In this document: positions 54,001 through 63,808 of the stretch, piece after piece
Layout: every line of letters starts with the position of its first letter
Position numbering within the stretch: position 1 is the first letter of the stretch
NCBI GenBank assembly: GCA_026225255.1
Contig: JAMFSJ010000074.1
Span: 1 to 64,000, forward strand
Length of the DNA: 64,000 nucleotides
Direction: 5' to 3'
Source: Methylacidimicrobium fagopyrum
GTDB taxonomy: Bacteria > Verrucomicrobiota > Verrucomicrobiia > Limisphaerales > UBA11358
Made by a program: the position numbers and the translations under genes
The notes under the pieces: generated by a model
The model's input: only the letters and a program-made list of their open reading frames with translations
What the model was told of the DNA's origin: nothing
The model's database searches: none

Positions 54001-54083
54001 ACGAACGCTATCTCGCCAACGCGCCGACCAACACCGTCGAGGCGACGAACGTCATCGTGCGGTTGCGCGAACTCAAAAAGTAA
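51081..54083 (+). CDS. DUF2723 membrane protein with C-terminal TPR repeats
   Basis: 1000 residues. The N-terminal half holds about 9-10 membrane helices in the DUF2723 (PMT-like) pattern, including LGTLNPWVTLLNLGQVATVA. The second half is soluble with tetratricopeptide-like repeats. Such proteins are predicted lipid-linked sugar transferases in surface-polymer or protein glycosylation. A GT4 and a WecA/MraY-like gene follow directly. Confidence 0.85.
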   Translation: MSNENQTQRSSRSEHRDPRKNFAVRHLPWVIGAIMLVVYLGTLNPWVTLLNLGQVATVAGFVWQPQMLNPLQYLALLPFHLLSAGKIPFALNVFSAICAALSLTMLARSIAILPHDRTDMERQRERSDFSFLTGWIAFFPPIFAVILIGLQLGFWENATSYTGESFELLLFAVILWQLLEYRLDEAPARLFALAFIYGVGIVENWAFVGYFPLFLAAIIWLRKMEFFNVQFLGRMVLWGFLGLLFFLCLPLGIKLFGHYHAGLWDVLKPGLTPSWMVISNAVNGNASGVWHGLALISLATLLPALVMSIRWSSRFGDTSSVSTTLINYLFYFVHGAFFTLCVWVMFDPPFSPKQLVPFPFTGTPALTFYYLAALCLGYYCGFFLLIFGREPIRSRRNNSRTTPALPPFLMWLCPVIAGGTLAVAALFVGLLIYKNAPIIHAVNDNTLQKYAQFTTQNLPSNGAILLCDADGTGANQLGQPIRALLIQAELAREGRAKNYPVLDTQSLNWPLYQHFLHERFPNYWPEIYKGNETNGVNPLVIFSVLNLLAKSNNICYLNPSFGYYFEAFYQEPHGLSYAMDLLSTNTLLPPPLDKKLIAENEKFWTEVTESVSPGIEKALMPPEPTARANFANWFLMHLHVTPEPNLNAIYVGTWYSRNLNAWGVELQRAGELAAAAARFTTAQDLNPDNVVAGINLDFNHKLRSGAALAIEPGRVNPDQFGKARSWSGVIAANGPFDEVSFTYEDGLILATQNQFFRQAAAPFTRVRELVPNFLDVRLQLAQLYVFNRLPDRALEALHDPMTQPDRFGLDADNSTGLSVLAATAYFQKNENARAVTLLKHEISRHPDDDNLLVASVQACIIHNLYADALPIIDHKLKRTPDDPKWLFAKGFAELQLTNYTPAIAALTRVLEIQTNDPTARFNRALAYLAVKKFDAAKADYLVLQTAYTNSFQVAFGLGEVAWQQHATNDAISSYERYLANAPTNTVEATNVIVRLRELKK

Positions 54084-54098
54084 ATCATCCTGCGCGCG

Positions 54099-55295
54099 AT
54101 GCGTGTCACCCACATCATCACGCGGCTCGTCATCGGCGGCGCACAGGAAAACACTGTCGCCACCATTCGTGGCCTGCGCCAAAAGCCGGATGTTGAAGTC
54201 CATTTGATTTCCGGCCCAACCATCGGCCCCGAAGGTTCACTCGAAAACGTCGCGCGCGAAATGCTCGCTGATTCGTCATCCGCCATTCGTCCTTCGTCAT
54301 TAACCATCGTTCCTGAACTCGTCCGCCCCGTTCATCCGCTGAAAGATTTTATCGCGCTCCGCAAGTTGGAAAAAATTCTACTCGCACAAAAGCCGGACAT
54401 CGTCCACACCCATAGCGGCAAAGCGGGAATTCTCGGCCGCCTCGCCGCCAAACGCGCGGGCGTGCCAATTATTGTTCATCATATCCACGGCCCATCGTTC
54501 GGTAATTTTCAAGGCGCGCTGGCGAATTTTATTTTTACCGCCACCGAAAAGCGCGCCGCCAAAGTCACCGACCATTTTTTCTGTTCCGCCGGCGCAATGA
54601 CGAAACTCTATCTCGCCGCGGGCATTGGAAAACCGGAAATGTTCACGCGCATTTTCAGCGGCTTCAAATTGGAACCATTCCTAAACGCGACCAATGATTT
54701 ACGTCTGCGGGAGAAGTTGGGAATTCCGGCGAATGCTTTTGTCATTGGCAAGATCGGTCGCATTTTTAAACTCAAAGGCCACGCCAATTTGCTCAATGCC
54801 TTCGCCAAAATCACGCCGCAAATTCCGCATGCGCGACTGCTCTTGGTTGGCGATGGATCATTGCGCTGTGAAATTGAAAACCAAGTCCGCACGCTGGGGC
54901 TCGAGGGTAAAGTGATTTTCACCGGCCTCGTGCCCCCCGGCGAAGTTGCGTCCTACGTCGGCATCATGGATTGCCTCGCCCACCTTTCGTATCGCGAAGC
55001 GTTGTCGCGCGCATTGCCGCAAGCCCTCGCTGCGGGCAAGCCAGTCATCGCCTACGATTTCGACGGCGCGGATGAAGTCTGCCTCGAAAACGAAACCGGA
55101 TTTCTGATTCACACCGGCGATATTGAAACGGCGGCGCAAAAAATATTAGTGCTGGCCAATCACCCTGAATTACGAAAACAATTCGGCCAGCGCGGTCAGG
55201 CTTTTGTCCGTGAAAATTTCTCCGTCGAAAAGATGGTGGCCGACCAATATAATGTTTATCTGAAACTCGCCGCTGAGCGCGGCCTGCACGCGTGA
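54099..55295 (+). CDS. Glycosyltransferase family 4
   Basis: 398 residues. GT-B fold: ITRLVIGGAQENTVATIRGL, HTHSGKAGILGRLAAKRAGV, KIGRIFKLKGHANLL and YREALSRALPQALAAGKPVIA with the later acidic EALSR loop. Residues 57-74 encode a stretch of an ATTCGTCAT-type repeat (DSSSAIRPSSLTI), a probable insertion. It overlaps the next gene by four bases. Confidence 0.9.
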   Translation: MRVTHIITRLVIGGAQENTVATIRGLRQKPDVEVHLISGPTIGPEGSLENVAREMLADSSSAIRPSSLTIVPELVRPVHPLKDFIALRKLEKILLAQKPDIVHTHSGKAGILGRLAAKRAGVPIIVHHIHGPSFGNFQGALANFIFTATEKRAAKVTDHFFCSAGAMTKLYLAAGIGKPEMFTRIFSGFKLEPFLNATNDLRLREKLGIPANAFVIGKIGRIFKLKGHANLLNAFAKITPQIPHARLLLVGDGSLRCEIENQVRTLGLEGKVIFTGLVPPGEVASYVGIMDCLAHLSYREALSRALPQALAAGKPVIAYDFDGADEVCLENETGFLIHTGDIETAAQKILVLANHPELRKQFGQRGQAFVRENFSVEKMVADQYNVYLKLAAERGLHA

Positions 55296-56269
55296 CTTTT
55301 CCCTACAATTTTTTTGCCGCCGCCTTTGCGGGCGCATTTTTGACGACGCTGATCGCGCTGCCGCTCTGGCGTCAATGGTGTTTGCGCACCAATCTCGTGG
55401 ACGATCCCGGCCACCGCAAAATTCATGACTCGCCGATCCCGCTCGCGGGCGGGATCGCGGTGCTCACCGGAATTTTGCTGCCGCTCGCCGCGGGCGCGAT
55501 TTTGTTGAAATTAGGCTTGGTAAAAATTTCTTCCACCAACTTGATCGTCCACGGCATCGACCGTCGCGCCATCGAGCTTGGCGCGATCGCGTTCGGGGCA
55601 ATTGCCATCACGTTTATTGGCTGGCTGGATGACAAGCATGAATTGAAACCGTTGATCAAATTCATCGGCCAATTTCTGATCGCACTCCTCGTCGCCGCGG
55701 CCTGTAAGCGCATTACGCTCTTTGTTCACAGCGATATTTTCAGTTACGCCATCACCGTGCTTTGGCTGCTCACCGTGATGAACGCCTTCAATTTCATGGA
55801 TAACATGAATGGTCTCTGCGCGGGAATCGGTGCGATTGGCGCGCTGCTGTTCGCGCTGATCGCCGCGGCGAATGGTGAATATCTCGTCGCGCTCACGGGT
55901 TTTTTGATGTGCGGCGCGTTGATCGGATTTCTGCCGTATAATTTTCCGAAAGCGAAATCGTTTCTCGGCGATGCCGGCAGCCATCTCGTCGGCTACCTGC
56001 TCGCGGTCATGGCGATTTTGCCCCATTTTTATAACAAGCATAATCAACATCCGCTCGCCGTCCTGTCGCCGTTGTTTGTGCTGGCCATTCCGCTGCTCGA
56101 TCTCGCGCAAGTCAGCATCTTCCGCACGTTCAACAAAAAACCGTTTTGGATCGGCGACACGAATCACCTTTCGCACCGCCTGGTGCGCGCCGGCTGCAGC
56201 CGGGTTCAAGCCGTGTTGCTGTTGTGGTTGGCGGCGATCCTCATTGGCGCCATCGCGTGCTACTTGTAA
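55292..56269 (+). CDS. WecA/MraY-family polyprenyl-phosphate sugar-1-P transferase
   Basis: 325 residues, GTG start overlapping the GT4 stop. About ten membrane helices, PGHRKIHDSPIPLAGGIAV, WLDDKHELKP, MNAFNFMDNMNGL (metal site) and FLGDAGSHLVGY identify the family. It would load GlcNAc-1-P (or similar) on undecaprenyl phosphate to start a polymer that the DUF2723 and GT4 proteins extend. Confidence 0.9.
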   Translation: MTFPYNFFAAAFAGAFLTTLIALPLWRQWCLRTNLVDDPGHRKIHDSPIPLAGGIAVLTGILLPLAAGAILLKLGLVKISSTNLIVHGIDRRAIELGAIAFGAIAITFIGWLDDKHELKPLIKFIGQFLIALLVAAACKRITLFVHSDIFSYAITVLWLLTVMNAFNFMDNMNGLCAGIGAIGALLFALIAAANGEYLVALTGFLMCGALIGFLPYNFPKAKSFLGDAGSHLVGYLLAVMAILPHFYNKHNQHPLAVLSPLFVLAIPLLDLAQVSIFRTFNKKPFWIGDTNHLSHRLVRAGCSRVQAVLLLWLAAILIGAIACYL

Positions 56270-56491
56270 ACGGGGTAAAAGCGACGCAACAAGCGTAGTT
56301 TTATTTGGAATGGTTCATTGTGATTGGGTATTTAGGCCCAAAACAGAAGTGCCAATTTGGGCTGAAGAATACTTTCTAAAAGATTCGACCGGCCAGTGAA
56401 TGGCCAATTTCCCTCGGTTTGTTAAAAAGGTGTTATCAAGATCCAATAACTCTGGTTTGTCACGCCGCGATTTTCTACATTACATAGTTCA

Positions 56492-57967
56492 ATGATTGAT
56501 TCTGTCTCTGAGCCTGCTGGTGCGGCCAATGATTTTAAGAAAGCCCGGCGGCAAAAGTCGTCGTTGCGCACCGACGTGTCTAAATTGGATCGGTTGCCGC
56601 CGAATGCACCGGACATGGAGCAGGGGATTCTCGGCTGTATTTTCCTGTCACCAAACGAATGTCTGGGCGAATGCGTGGAAAAGCTCAAGGACGATGGCAA
56701 AGAAGCGTTTTACGATCTGCGACATCAGACGATTTACGAGACGTTGATGACGATGTTCAATGCGCGCGATCCGATCGATTTGATCACGGTGCAGCAAAAT
56801 TTGAAGGATCGGCAGTTATTGGATCAAGTTGGCGGGATTGCGTATTTGAGCCAGTTGCAGGATGCGGTGCCGAGCGCGGCGAACCTTTCCTATTACCTCA
56901 ACATCGTTAAAGAAAAATTTTTGCTGCGGCGAATGATTCAGACTTGCTCCGGCGTGGTCGGGCGTATTTACGATTACGAAGGGGAAGTGGATCAATTGCT
57001 CGACGAGGTGGAAAAAGAAGTGCTCCGCGTGAACGAATCGCGCGTGCAGACGAATGTTCAGGGCGTGAAAGATTTGGTGAATCACGCGATCGGGCAGATC
57101 GAACATTTTTTTAATCGTAAAGGCGAATTGAGCGGATTGGCGACGGGTTTTAATGATTTGGACAAGATGACGGATGGTTTGCACGGCGGCGAAATGATCG
57201 TGATCGCGGCGCGTCCTTCGATGGGCAAAACGTCGTTCTCGATGAATATCGTGGAACATGTGGCGTTGGAATTGAATGTGCCGGTGGGCGTTTTCAGTTT
57301 GGAAATGAGCGCGGAATCGCTCGTGCTGCGTATGATGTGTTCGCTGGCGCGGGTGAATTTGCGGAATATCCGCGACGGCTTCATGAGCGAGGCGGATTTT
57401 CCGAAATTGCACACGGCGGCAGGGCGTTTATCGCGGGCCAAATTGTTCATTGATGCGACGGCGGGGCTTTCCATTTTGCAGTTGCGCGCCCGGGCGCGGC
57501 GCATGGCGCAGCAACACGGTATTAAGCTCTTTGTCATTGACTATTTGCAGCTTCTAAACTCTACTGCGAAGCGTTCTCAGGAGAATCGTCAGCAAGAAAT
57601 TGCGGATATTTCCAGCGGTATCAAAGGCCTCGCGAAAGAACTCAATGTGCCGATCATTGTTTTGGCCCAGTTGAACCGCGATTTGGAAAAAGATAAGAGC
57701 CGTAAACCACGTTTGAGCGATTTGCGCGAATCGGGTTCGATTGAACAAGATGCGGACTTAGTGGGTCTGCTTTACAAGCCGAATGCGGGCGATGATGAGG
57801 ACGGCGGAGCGGTGCCGGACGAAAATGAAGGTCTGGCGGTGAATTTGCTCATCGCCAAGCAGCGTAACGGCCCGACGGGCGATGTGAATTTAACATTCTT
57901 AAAACCATATACACGATTTGAAAGCGCAGCGAAATTCAGCCACGAAGACGTGCCGGACGGACGTTAA
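56492..57967 (+). CDS. dnaB: Replicative DNA helicase
   Basis: 491 residues. N-terminal DnaB domain (PPNAPDMEQGILGCIFL), then the RecA-like core: Walker A ARPSMGKTSFSM, FSLEMSAESLVLRM, LFVIDYLQLL (Walker B) and LRESGSIEQDADLV. It unwinds the lagging-strand template as a hexamer. The bamA gene follows after 3 bp. Confidence 0.95.
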   Translation: MIDSVSEPAGAANDFKKARRQKSSLRTDVSKLDRLPPNAPDMEQGILGCIFLSPNECLGECVEKLKDDGKEAFYDLRHQTIYETLMTMFNARDPIDLITVQQNLKDRQLLDQVGGIAYLSQLQDAVPSAANLSYYLNIVKEKFLLRRMIQTCSGVVGRIYDYEGEVDQLLDEVEKEVLRVNESRVQTNVQGVKDLVNHAIGQIEHFFNRKGELSGLATGFNDLDKMTDGLHGGEMIVIAARPSMGKTSFSMNIVEHVALELNVPVGVFSLEMSAESLVLRMMCSLARVNLRNIRDGFMSEADFPKLHTAAGRLSRAKLFIDATAGLSILQLRARARRMAQQHGIKLFVIDYLQLLNSTAKRSQENRQQEIADISSGIKGLAKELNVPIIVLAQLNRDLEKDKSRKPRLSDLRESGSIEQDADLVGLLYKPNAGDDEDGGAVPDENEGLAVNLLIAKQRNGPTGDVNLTFLKPYTRFESAAKFSHEDVPDGR

Positions 57968-57970
57968 ATC

Positions 57971-60451
57971 ATGAAAGCCAGTATTCGCCCTTTGGGAATT
58001 TCCATGTTGTTGGGTGCGACGGTGGCATCGGCCCAAAGTCTCGGGACGAAGATTGACCGGGTGGACATCAAGTTCGTCGGGCCGGCTTCCGTCAGCGAAG
58101 ATTATATTCGCGCGAACATTAAGCTCAAGGCCGGCGATGCTTACCTGCCCGGACTGACGCAAGATGACGTTCATTCCCTTTACGGCACGGGTCAATTCTA
58201 CAATATCCGTGTATCCGCGACGCAAGCGGATGACGGTGGCGTGATTTTGACTTACAACGTGCAACCGCGTCCGCGCATCACGGAAATCAAGGTCGAAGGT
58301 GAAAACGATCTGTCTTACAACAAGGTTAAGAAAAAAATCACGGTCAAGGTCGGCGATCCGTTGGATGAACAAAAACTGTTCTCGGACGTTCAGGAAATCA
58401 AGAAGGTCTATGAAAAATACGGCCTGCCGGATACGAAAATTAAATATGTCCTGAGCATTGACGAGGCCAGCGGCCACGGCGTCGTGACGTTCCAGATCGT
58501 GGAATCGCCGAAGGTCAAAATCACGGAAGTGGATTTCATCGGCGCCTCGGCGTTCACGGAGAAAGCCTTGCGGCACGAAGTAAAGACGCGCCGGCGCTGG
58601 ATGTTTTCGTGGATCACGGGCAGTGGTTATTTCAAGCAGGACGAGTTCGACAGCGACCGCGATGCGCTCTCCGATTTTTATCGCAGCCACGGTTACTTGG
58701 ATTTTGAGATCAAGGACACGAAGATCGTGTATCCAACGCCGTCGACGATGGTGATCAAGTATTACATTTACGAAGGTCGCCAATACAAAGTCGGCACGGT
58801 GAAGATTAGCGGCAACAAAATTTTCAGCGATGCGGAAATCGTCGCGGGACTGCATCAAATCCACGATTATCAGCAGTTGAAAGCCAAGCTGGGTCCGAAC
58901 GGTTTCCCGATGGATACGGGCGATACGTTTACGCCCGAGGGAATGACGGGCGATATCACGGCCGTGTCGGATTTTTACGGCAGCCGTGGTTACGTGGATG
59001 TTACGCAAGGCCAGGCACTACAAATTTTGCGCGTGCCGAATGTCGAGACGGGCACGATGGATCTGGAATTTCACATTCTTGATACCCAGAAATCTTACGT
59101 CAATAAAATCGAAATTCGGGGCAACTTGAAGACCAAAGACAAGGTCATCCGCCGCGAATTGGCGATTTCGCCGGGTGAAGTTTTGGACATGGTCCGCGTG
59201 AAGGTCAGCCAGCAACGTCTCGAAGGCATGAAATATTTCAGCCGGGTCGAGATGACGCCGGAACCGTTGGATCCGCCGATCGCGGGTCAAAAGAATCTCG
59301 TCGTCAATGTGGATGAGCAGGGCACCGGTGATTTCACCGTCGGCGCCGGTTTCAGTTCCATTGAATCGCTGTTTGGTTACGCCCAAATCTCGCAGAGCAA
59401 TTTTGATCCGTTCAAGCCGCCGTATTTTACGGGCGGCGGCGATAAGATTAAATTGCGCATCGAGATCGGTTTGGAAGAACAGCAATACGATCTTTCCTAT
59501 ATTCATCCGTGGTTGTTTGACCGCAAGCTATCGCTCGGCATTGACCTTTACCGGCATCAACTGGATTACGAAAGTCCCAACGATATCTACAATGAAACCC
59601 GCACGGGTGCCCGCGTCAGCTTGACGAGCGCATTGTTCGGCAACGATTTCCTCCAAGGCAGCGTCAATTATAATTTGGAGCAGGTTGGCATTTCGTTGAA
59701 TAGCGGCTGGCATGATGGTCAACAGAATATTGGCGGAATCCCTCCATTAATTTCGCAAAATGTTCCGCAGGATATTATTAACCAGGTCGGCGTGCATCTG
59801 TTTCAACGTGTCGGCGGTTCGCTGGCTTATGACACGCGTAATAGCGTCGAATTGCCGAACCACGGCCAGCGCACTGAATTGGCCGCTCAAGTATCTTCTG
59901 AAATCACTCAGGGAAACGCGCAGTATTATAAGCTGGATCTGACTTCCTCGTGGTATTTCCCCGGATTTCTTAAGCGCCACGTTTTGGAAGTCGGCAGCCA
60001 CATCGGCATTGCGGATAGTTTTAGTGGCGGCGATGTGCCGTTCTACGACCGTTATTATCTTGGCGGCATGTATTCCTTGCGCGGTTATAAATTCCGCAAT
60101 GTTGCCCCGCGCGATTCAGGCTATGGCACTCCATCCTATCCAAACATGGCGAATGAACCGATCGGCGGCGACACGTCTTGGTTTGGTTTTCTGGAATACA
60201 GCGTGCCGATCTTTGAAAAAGACGGCGGCGTCAGCCTGCGTTTCGCGATGTTTTACGACATCGGCGCGGTGTCCAGCGCGTCCTATAAATTCAGCACGGA
60301 CTACGATGACGACTGGGGCTTCGGTTTACGTTTGAATATTCCGCACCTCGGACCGTTGCGTTTGGATTACGGTATTCCGATTACGCATGACAAATTTAAC
60401 GGCAGCAGCGGCCAGTTCCAATTCGGGGTCGGTTACACCCGTCAGTTTTAA
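57971..60451 (+). CDS. bamA: Outer-membrane protein assembly factor BamA
   Basis: 826 residues. A signal peptide (about 1-22) leads to five POTRA domains (about 24-95, 97-175, 178-270, 272-380, 382-460). A 16-strand barrel (about 470-826) ends in GYTRQF with a terminal Phe. The SLRGYKFR motif of the VRGF/Y loop is present. It folds beta-barrel proteins into the outer membrane. The downstream SBBP gene starts after 1 bp. Confidence 0.95.
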   Translation: MKASIRPLGISMLLGATVASAQSLGTKIDRVDIKFVGPASVSEDYIRANIKLKAGDAYLPGLTQDDVHSLYGTGQFYNIRVSATQADDGGVILTYNVQPRPRITEIKVEGENDLSYNKVKKKITVKVGDPLDEQKLFSDVQEIKKVYEKYGLPDTKIKYVLSIDEASGHGVVTFQIVESPKVKITEVDFIGASAFTEKALRHEVKTRRRWMFSWITGSGYFKQDEFDSDRDALSDFYRSHGYLDFEIKDTKIVYPTPSTMVIKYYIYEGRQYKVGTVKISGNKIFSDAEIVAGLHQIHDYQQLKAKLGPNGFPMDTGDTFTPEGMTGDITAVSDFYGSRGYVDVTQGQALQILRVPNVETGTMDLEFHILDTQKSYVNKIEIRGNLKTKDKVIRRELAISPGEVLDMVRVKVSQQRLEGMKYFSRVEMTPEPLDPPIAGQKNLVVNVDEQGTGDFTVGAGFSSIESLFGYAQISQSNFDPFKPPYFTGGGDKIKLRIEIGLEEQQYDLSYIHPWLFDRKLSLGIDLYRHQLDYESPNDIYNETRTGARVSLTSALFGNDFLQGSVNYNLEQVGISLNSGWHDGQQNIGGIPPLISQNVPQDIINQVGVHLFQRVGGSLAYDTRNSVELPNHGQRTELAAQVSSEITQGNAQYYKLDLTSSWYFPGFLKRHVLEVGSHIGIADSFSGGDVPFYDRYYLGGMYSLRGYKFRNVAPRDSGYGTPSYPNMANEPIGGDTSWFGFLEYSVPIFEKDGGVSLRFAMFYDIGAVSSASYKFSTDYDDDWGFGLRLNIPHLGPLRLDYGIPITHDKFNGSSGQFQFGVGYTRQF

Positions 60452-60452
60452 G

Positions 60453-63026
60453 ATGAACTCTTTTGTGAAAAAATTTCTTAGCAGTGGGGCGGTTCTGCAA
60501 TTGACCATTCTGGCGTTGTCGGCGCAGACAACGATGAATCTCGGCAACCTGCCGCTGTGGTTTGAAGCAGATCCTAGCGCGGCCACATCGCAATTCGTTG
60601 CGCACGGGCGCGATTCAGAAATCCAGCTGGCGGCCACCAGCGCGCAATTTGTATTCCGCCAATCCGCGCATCAAACGGTTTCGGCGCGGATGGAATTTGT
60701 CGGGGCTAACCCCACTGCCGAAATTTCCGGCGGTGCGGAAATGACTGGCAAAGTCAATTATCTCGTGGGCAATGATTCGAGCCATTGGCAATCCGGCGTG
60801 ACTGCGTTTGCGCAAGTGCGGGCGAACCAAATTTATCCCGGCATCAACGTCGTCTATTACGGCAACCAGCAACGATTGGAATATGATTTTGATCTCGCGC
60901 CCGGCGTGAAACCGGAAACCATCGCGCTCCGTTTTGCGGGTGCGGATAAAGTTTCTGTGAACCATCAAGGCGAATTGGTCGTCACTTTGGCCGGACGCGA
61001 AATCGTTCAACATCAGCCGGTGGCGTATCAAACGGTGGGCAACACGCGGCACGAAATTCCTGTCGGCTACAAAATGGTGGGTGCCAATACCGTCGCTTTT
61101 TCGGTTGGTCAATTTGACGCGCACTTGCCGCTGGTGATTGATCCTGTGTTGAGTTACGCCACTTACTTTGGCGGTAACAGCACGGACATTGCGTGGGCGG
61201 TGGCTTGGGGAAATGATAATTCCATTTATATCGCTGGGCAGACGCTTTCGACCAAAATTTCCAGCAGTTTGCCGTTCGCTACCTCGGGCGCATTTCGGAC
61301 CAATTTTCAAGGCGGCAGTCAGACGGGCGATGCCTTCATCGCTAAGTTCCATGATCCCGGCACCAACGCTGCCGGAGCAGACCTCAACACGAATTTGATT
61401 TATTGCACTTACCTGGGCGGTTCCGGCGATGACGTGGCCAAGTCGCTGGCGGTGGATTCAAGCGGACATGCTTTTGTGGGTGGCGCGACGACCTCAACCA
61501 ATTTCCCCGTAAAAAACTGGGTTGTCTACCAATCTTTTAATGGTGCGACCAACGCTGGAAAATATGATCCGAGCGTGAAAGCGTATCCGAGTGATGTGTT
61601 TGTCACCGAATTGGAAACCAATGGTGCCAGTTTGGTTTATTCGACTTATTTTGGCGGCTCCGGTTATGACTCCGTTCTCGGCTTGGCTTTGGATTCTTCT
61701 GACAACGTCTATATAACGGGATATGCTTTTTCCACGAATTTCCCCGTAACGCCTGACGCTTACCAAACAAATTATGCTTTTCTTAATACGCAAACCTATG
61801 TCTTTGGTAATGCATTTATTGCTGAAATTGCTGCCAACGGTAACACCCTAAATTATTCTTCATACTTGGGCGGAACAAATGTGGACATCGGCTACGCTAT
61901 TTCCGTGAATGGCAGCTATGTCACCGTGGTGGGTTCAACGAGTTCCACCAATTTCCCGACCCGGAATTTTATCCATCAGTCATTCGTGCAGTTGCCGTTT
62001 TACACGACGAACAAAGTGAGTGGCACGACGAATATCACAATTAATTATTTCGACGGCGGTCACCTGAACGGTTCGACCAATAAAGTGAGTTCCTTGTTTT
62101 TTCAAAACGATGCGTTCGTAGCTTCGTTTTTGGTGAATGGGACGAGTCTGACAAATCGTTATGTCACCTTGCTCGGCGGCACGAATGACGATCTCGCTTA
62201 CGGCGTCACGACGGATCCGGATGGTAACGCGTATGTCGTGGGCGGTTCCGATTCGCGTAATTTTGTCAACACGACCAATGGCGTCTATATCCCGTCCTTT
62301 ATGCGGACGAATACGACGGGCGTTGTCGTGACAAATGCCTTCTTGACCCAGGTGACTTGGAATGGCTCGAATGCTAACGTCGGCTATTCGCAGATGTTCG
62401 GTGGCAGCGTCGCCGATCAGGCCCAAGGCGTGGCCTTGGATGCGGCGGGAGATATTTTCATCATCGGCACCGCCCGGTCACTCAATTTTCCGACCACGAC
62501 CAATAATTTGATCGGCTCGCTCACCGTGACAAATTCGGGCAATAATTCAAGTCGCAGCGATGTGTTTGTGACCGCCGTGAAAGCGGATTTTTCGCAATTG
62601 CTTTACTCGACTTACTTTGGCGGCGCGGGCAATGAATTTGGCAATGCCATCGCGGTGGATCCGGACGGCAATGCCTTTATTACTGGCCAAACCCTTTCGT
62701 CCACCACGTTCCCGGTATTCGATGCGTGGCAAGCCACCGTGCCCGATGCGAATAATGCTTTCCTGGCGAAAATCTGGTTGAACGCGCCCGCGTTGCCGGC
62801 GTTGACCATTAACCATGTTGGCACCAATCTTTTCGTGCTCTGGCCGCCCGTGGCATTCGTCCAATTCACCACCAACGATCTGCGCTTGGCCACGACCACC
62901 AATCTTTTGGTGAATACAACCAACTGGACGGTGCTGTCGCAAACGCCGGTGCTCACCAACGGCAGTTACACTTACAAATTTGGCCCCACCAATCAGGCAC
63001 GCTTTTTCCGTCTCCAAAAATATTAA
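60453..63026 (+). CDS. SBBP-repeat secreted protein
   Basis: 857 residues from the ATG at 60453. Signal peptide, a DUF7948-like N-terminal domain, then many beta-propeller repeats of the type TYFGGSGYDSVLGLALDSSD and a C-terminal Thr/Asn-rich tail. It is inserted between bamA and skp, genes normally adjacent, and is probably exported. Function unknown. Confidence 0.88.
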   Translation: MNSFVKKFLSSGAVLQLTILALSAQTTMNLGNLPLWFEADPSAATSQFVAHGRDSEIQLAATSAQFVFRQSAHQTVSARMEFVGANPTAEISGGAEMTGKVNYLVGNDSSHWQSGVTAFAQVRANQIYPGINVVYYGNQQRLEYDFDLAPGVKPETIALRFAGADKVSVNHQGELVVTLAGREIVQHQPVAYQTVGNTRHEIPVGYKMVGANTVAFSVGQFDAHLPLVIDPVLSYATYFGGNSTDIAWAVAWGNDNSIYIAGQTLSTKISSSLPFATSGAFRTNFQGGSQTGDAFIAKFHDPGTNAAGADLNTNLIYCTYLGGSGDDVAKSLAVDSSGHAFVGGATTSTNFPVKNWVVYQSFNGATNAGKYDPSVKAYPSDVFVTELETNGASLVYSTYFGGSGYDSVLGLALDSSDNVYITGYAFSTNFPVTPDAYQTNYAFLNTQTYVFGNAFIAEIAANGNTLNYSSYLGGTNVDIGYAISVNGSYVTVVGSTSSTNFPTRNFIHQSFVQLPFYTTNKVSGTTNITINYFDGGHLNGSTNKVSSLFFQNDAFVASFLVNGTSLTNRYVTLLGGTNDDLAYGVTTDPDGNAYVVGGSDSRNFVNTTNGVYIPSFMRTNTTGVVVTNAFLTQVTWNGSNANVGYSQMFGGSVADQAQGVALDAAGDIFIIGTARSLNFPTTTNNLIGSLTVTNSGNNSSRSDVFVTAVKADFSQLLYSTYFGGAGNEFGNAIAVDPDGNAFITGQTLSSTTFPVFDAWQATVPDANNAFLAKIWLNAPALPALTINHVGTNLFVLWPPVAFVQFTTNDLRLATTTNLLVNTTNWTVLSQTPVLTNGSYTYKFGPTNQARFFRLQKY

Positions 63027-63080
63027 ACAACCGCATTTCGCTGCTGACATCCAAAACAAATTATGCTTTTATCTTCGACC

Positions 63081-63725
63081 ATGAACAAATTTCGTTTCAT
63101 TCTTGTTATCGCCGTTTCAATGGCCGTTGCCGCGTCCACGTCGACGCAGGCCGCCACCCCCACCACCGCCGCCGCGCCGACCAAAGTCGCCAGCGTGGAC
63201 ATGAAAAAACTATTCGACGGTTTTTGGAAAACCAAACAGGCGACCGCGTTGCTGGATAAGGACAAAGCGGATGCGCGCAAGAACTTGAAGGGTATGGCGG
63301 ATGGCTTGGACAAAGCGGTGGCCGATTATAAACTAATGGCGACCCAGAGCGATGACCCGGCGATTTCGGCGGATGAACGCTCCAAGCGGAAACAAGCCGC
63401 GGATGAGAAGGCCAAAGCGATCAATGATTCTAAAACGCAGTTTCAACAATTCCAACGCCAAGTGGAATCCCAGTTGCAAGACAAGAGCCAGCGCATGAGC
63501 GGCAGCATCGTCACGGAAATCCAAAAAGCGGTCAGTGACCAAGCCAAACTTGGCGGTTACACGGTCGTGGTCAATTCCGCCAGCGTTGAGTCCGTCGTTT
63601 ATGTCAGCCCGGACGTGGACATTACGCCGGCCGTCTTGACCCAGCTCAATGCCGGCGCGCCGATTGATGTAAACGCCGGTGCCGGCGCCGGTTTGCCCCT
63701 CAATCTCAGCACCAACGCTCCGTAA
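63081..63725 (+). CDS. skp: OmpH/Skp-family periplasmic chaperone
   Basis: 214 residues from the ATG at 63081. Signal peptide (Ala/Thr-rich, ending TQAA), VASVDMKKLFDGFWKTKQA start, then long coiled-coil helices (LKGMADGLDKAVADYKLM, FQQFQRQVESQLQDKS) and the beta core GGYTVVVNSASVESVVYVSP. It shields outer-membrane proteins on the way to BamA. The Gly-rich tail is a local feature. Confidence 0.9.
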   Translation: MNKFRFILVIAVSMAVAASTSTQAATPTTAAAPTKVASVDMKKLFDGFWKTKQATALLDKDKADARKNLKGMADGLDKAVADYKLMATQSDDPAISADERSKRKQAADEKAKAINDSKTQFQQFQRQVESQLQDKSQRMSGSIVTEIQKAVSDQAKLGGYTVVVNSASVESVVYVSPDVDITPAVLTQLNAGAPIDVNAGAGAGLPLNLSTNAP

Positions 63726-63808
63726 GCAACACAATTATCGAAAAAACATGCTTGCAACTGTGGACGCAAATCATATAATGCGCGCCCTTTTGCAATTGAA
63801 ATAAATTT

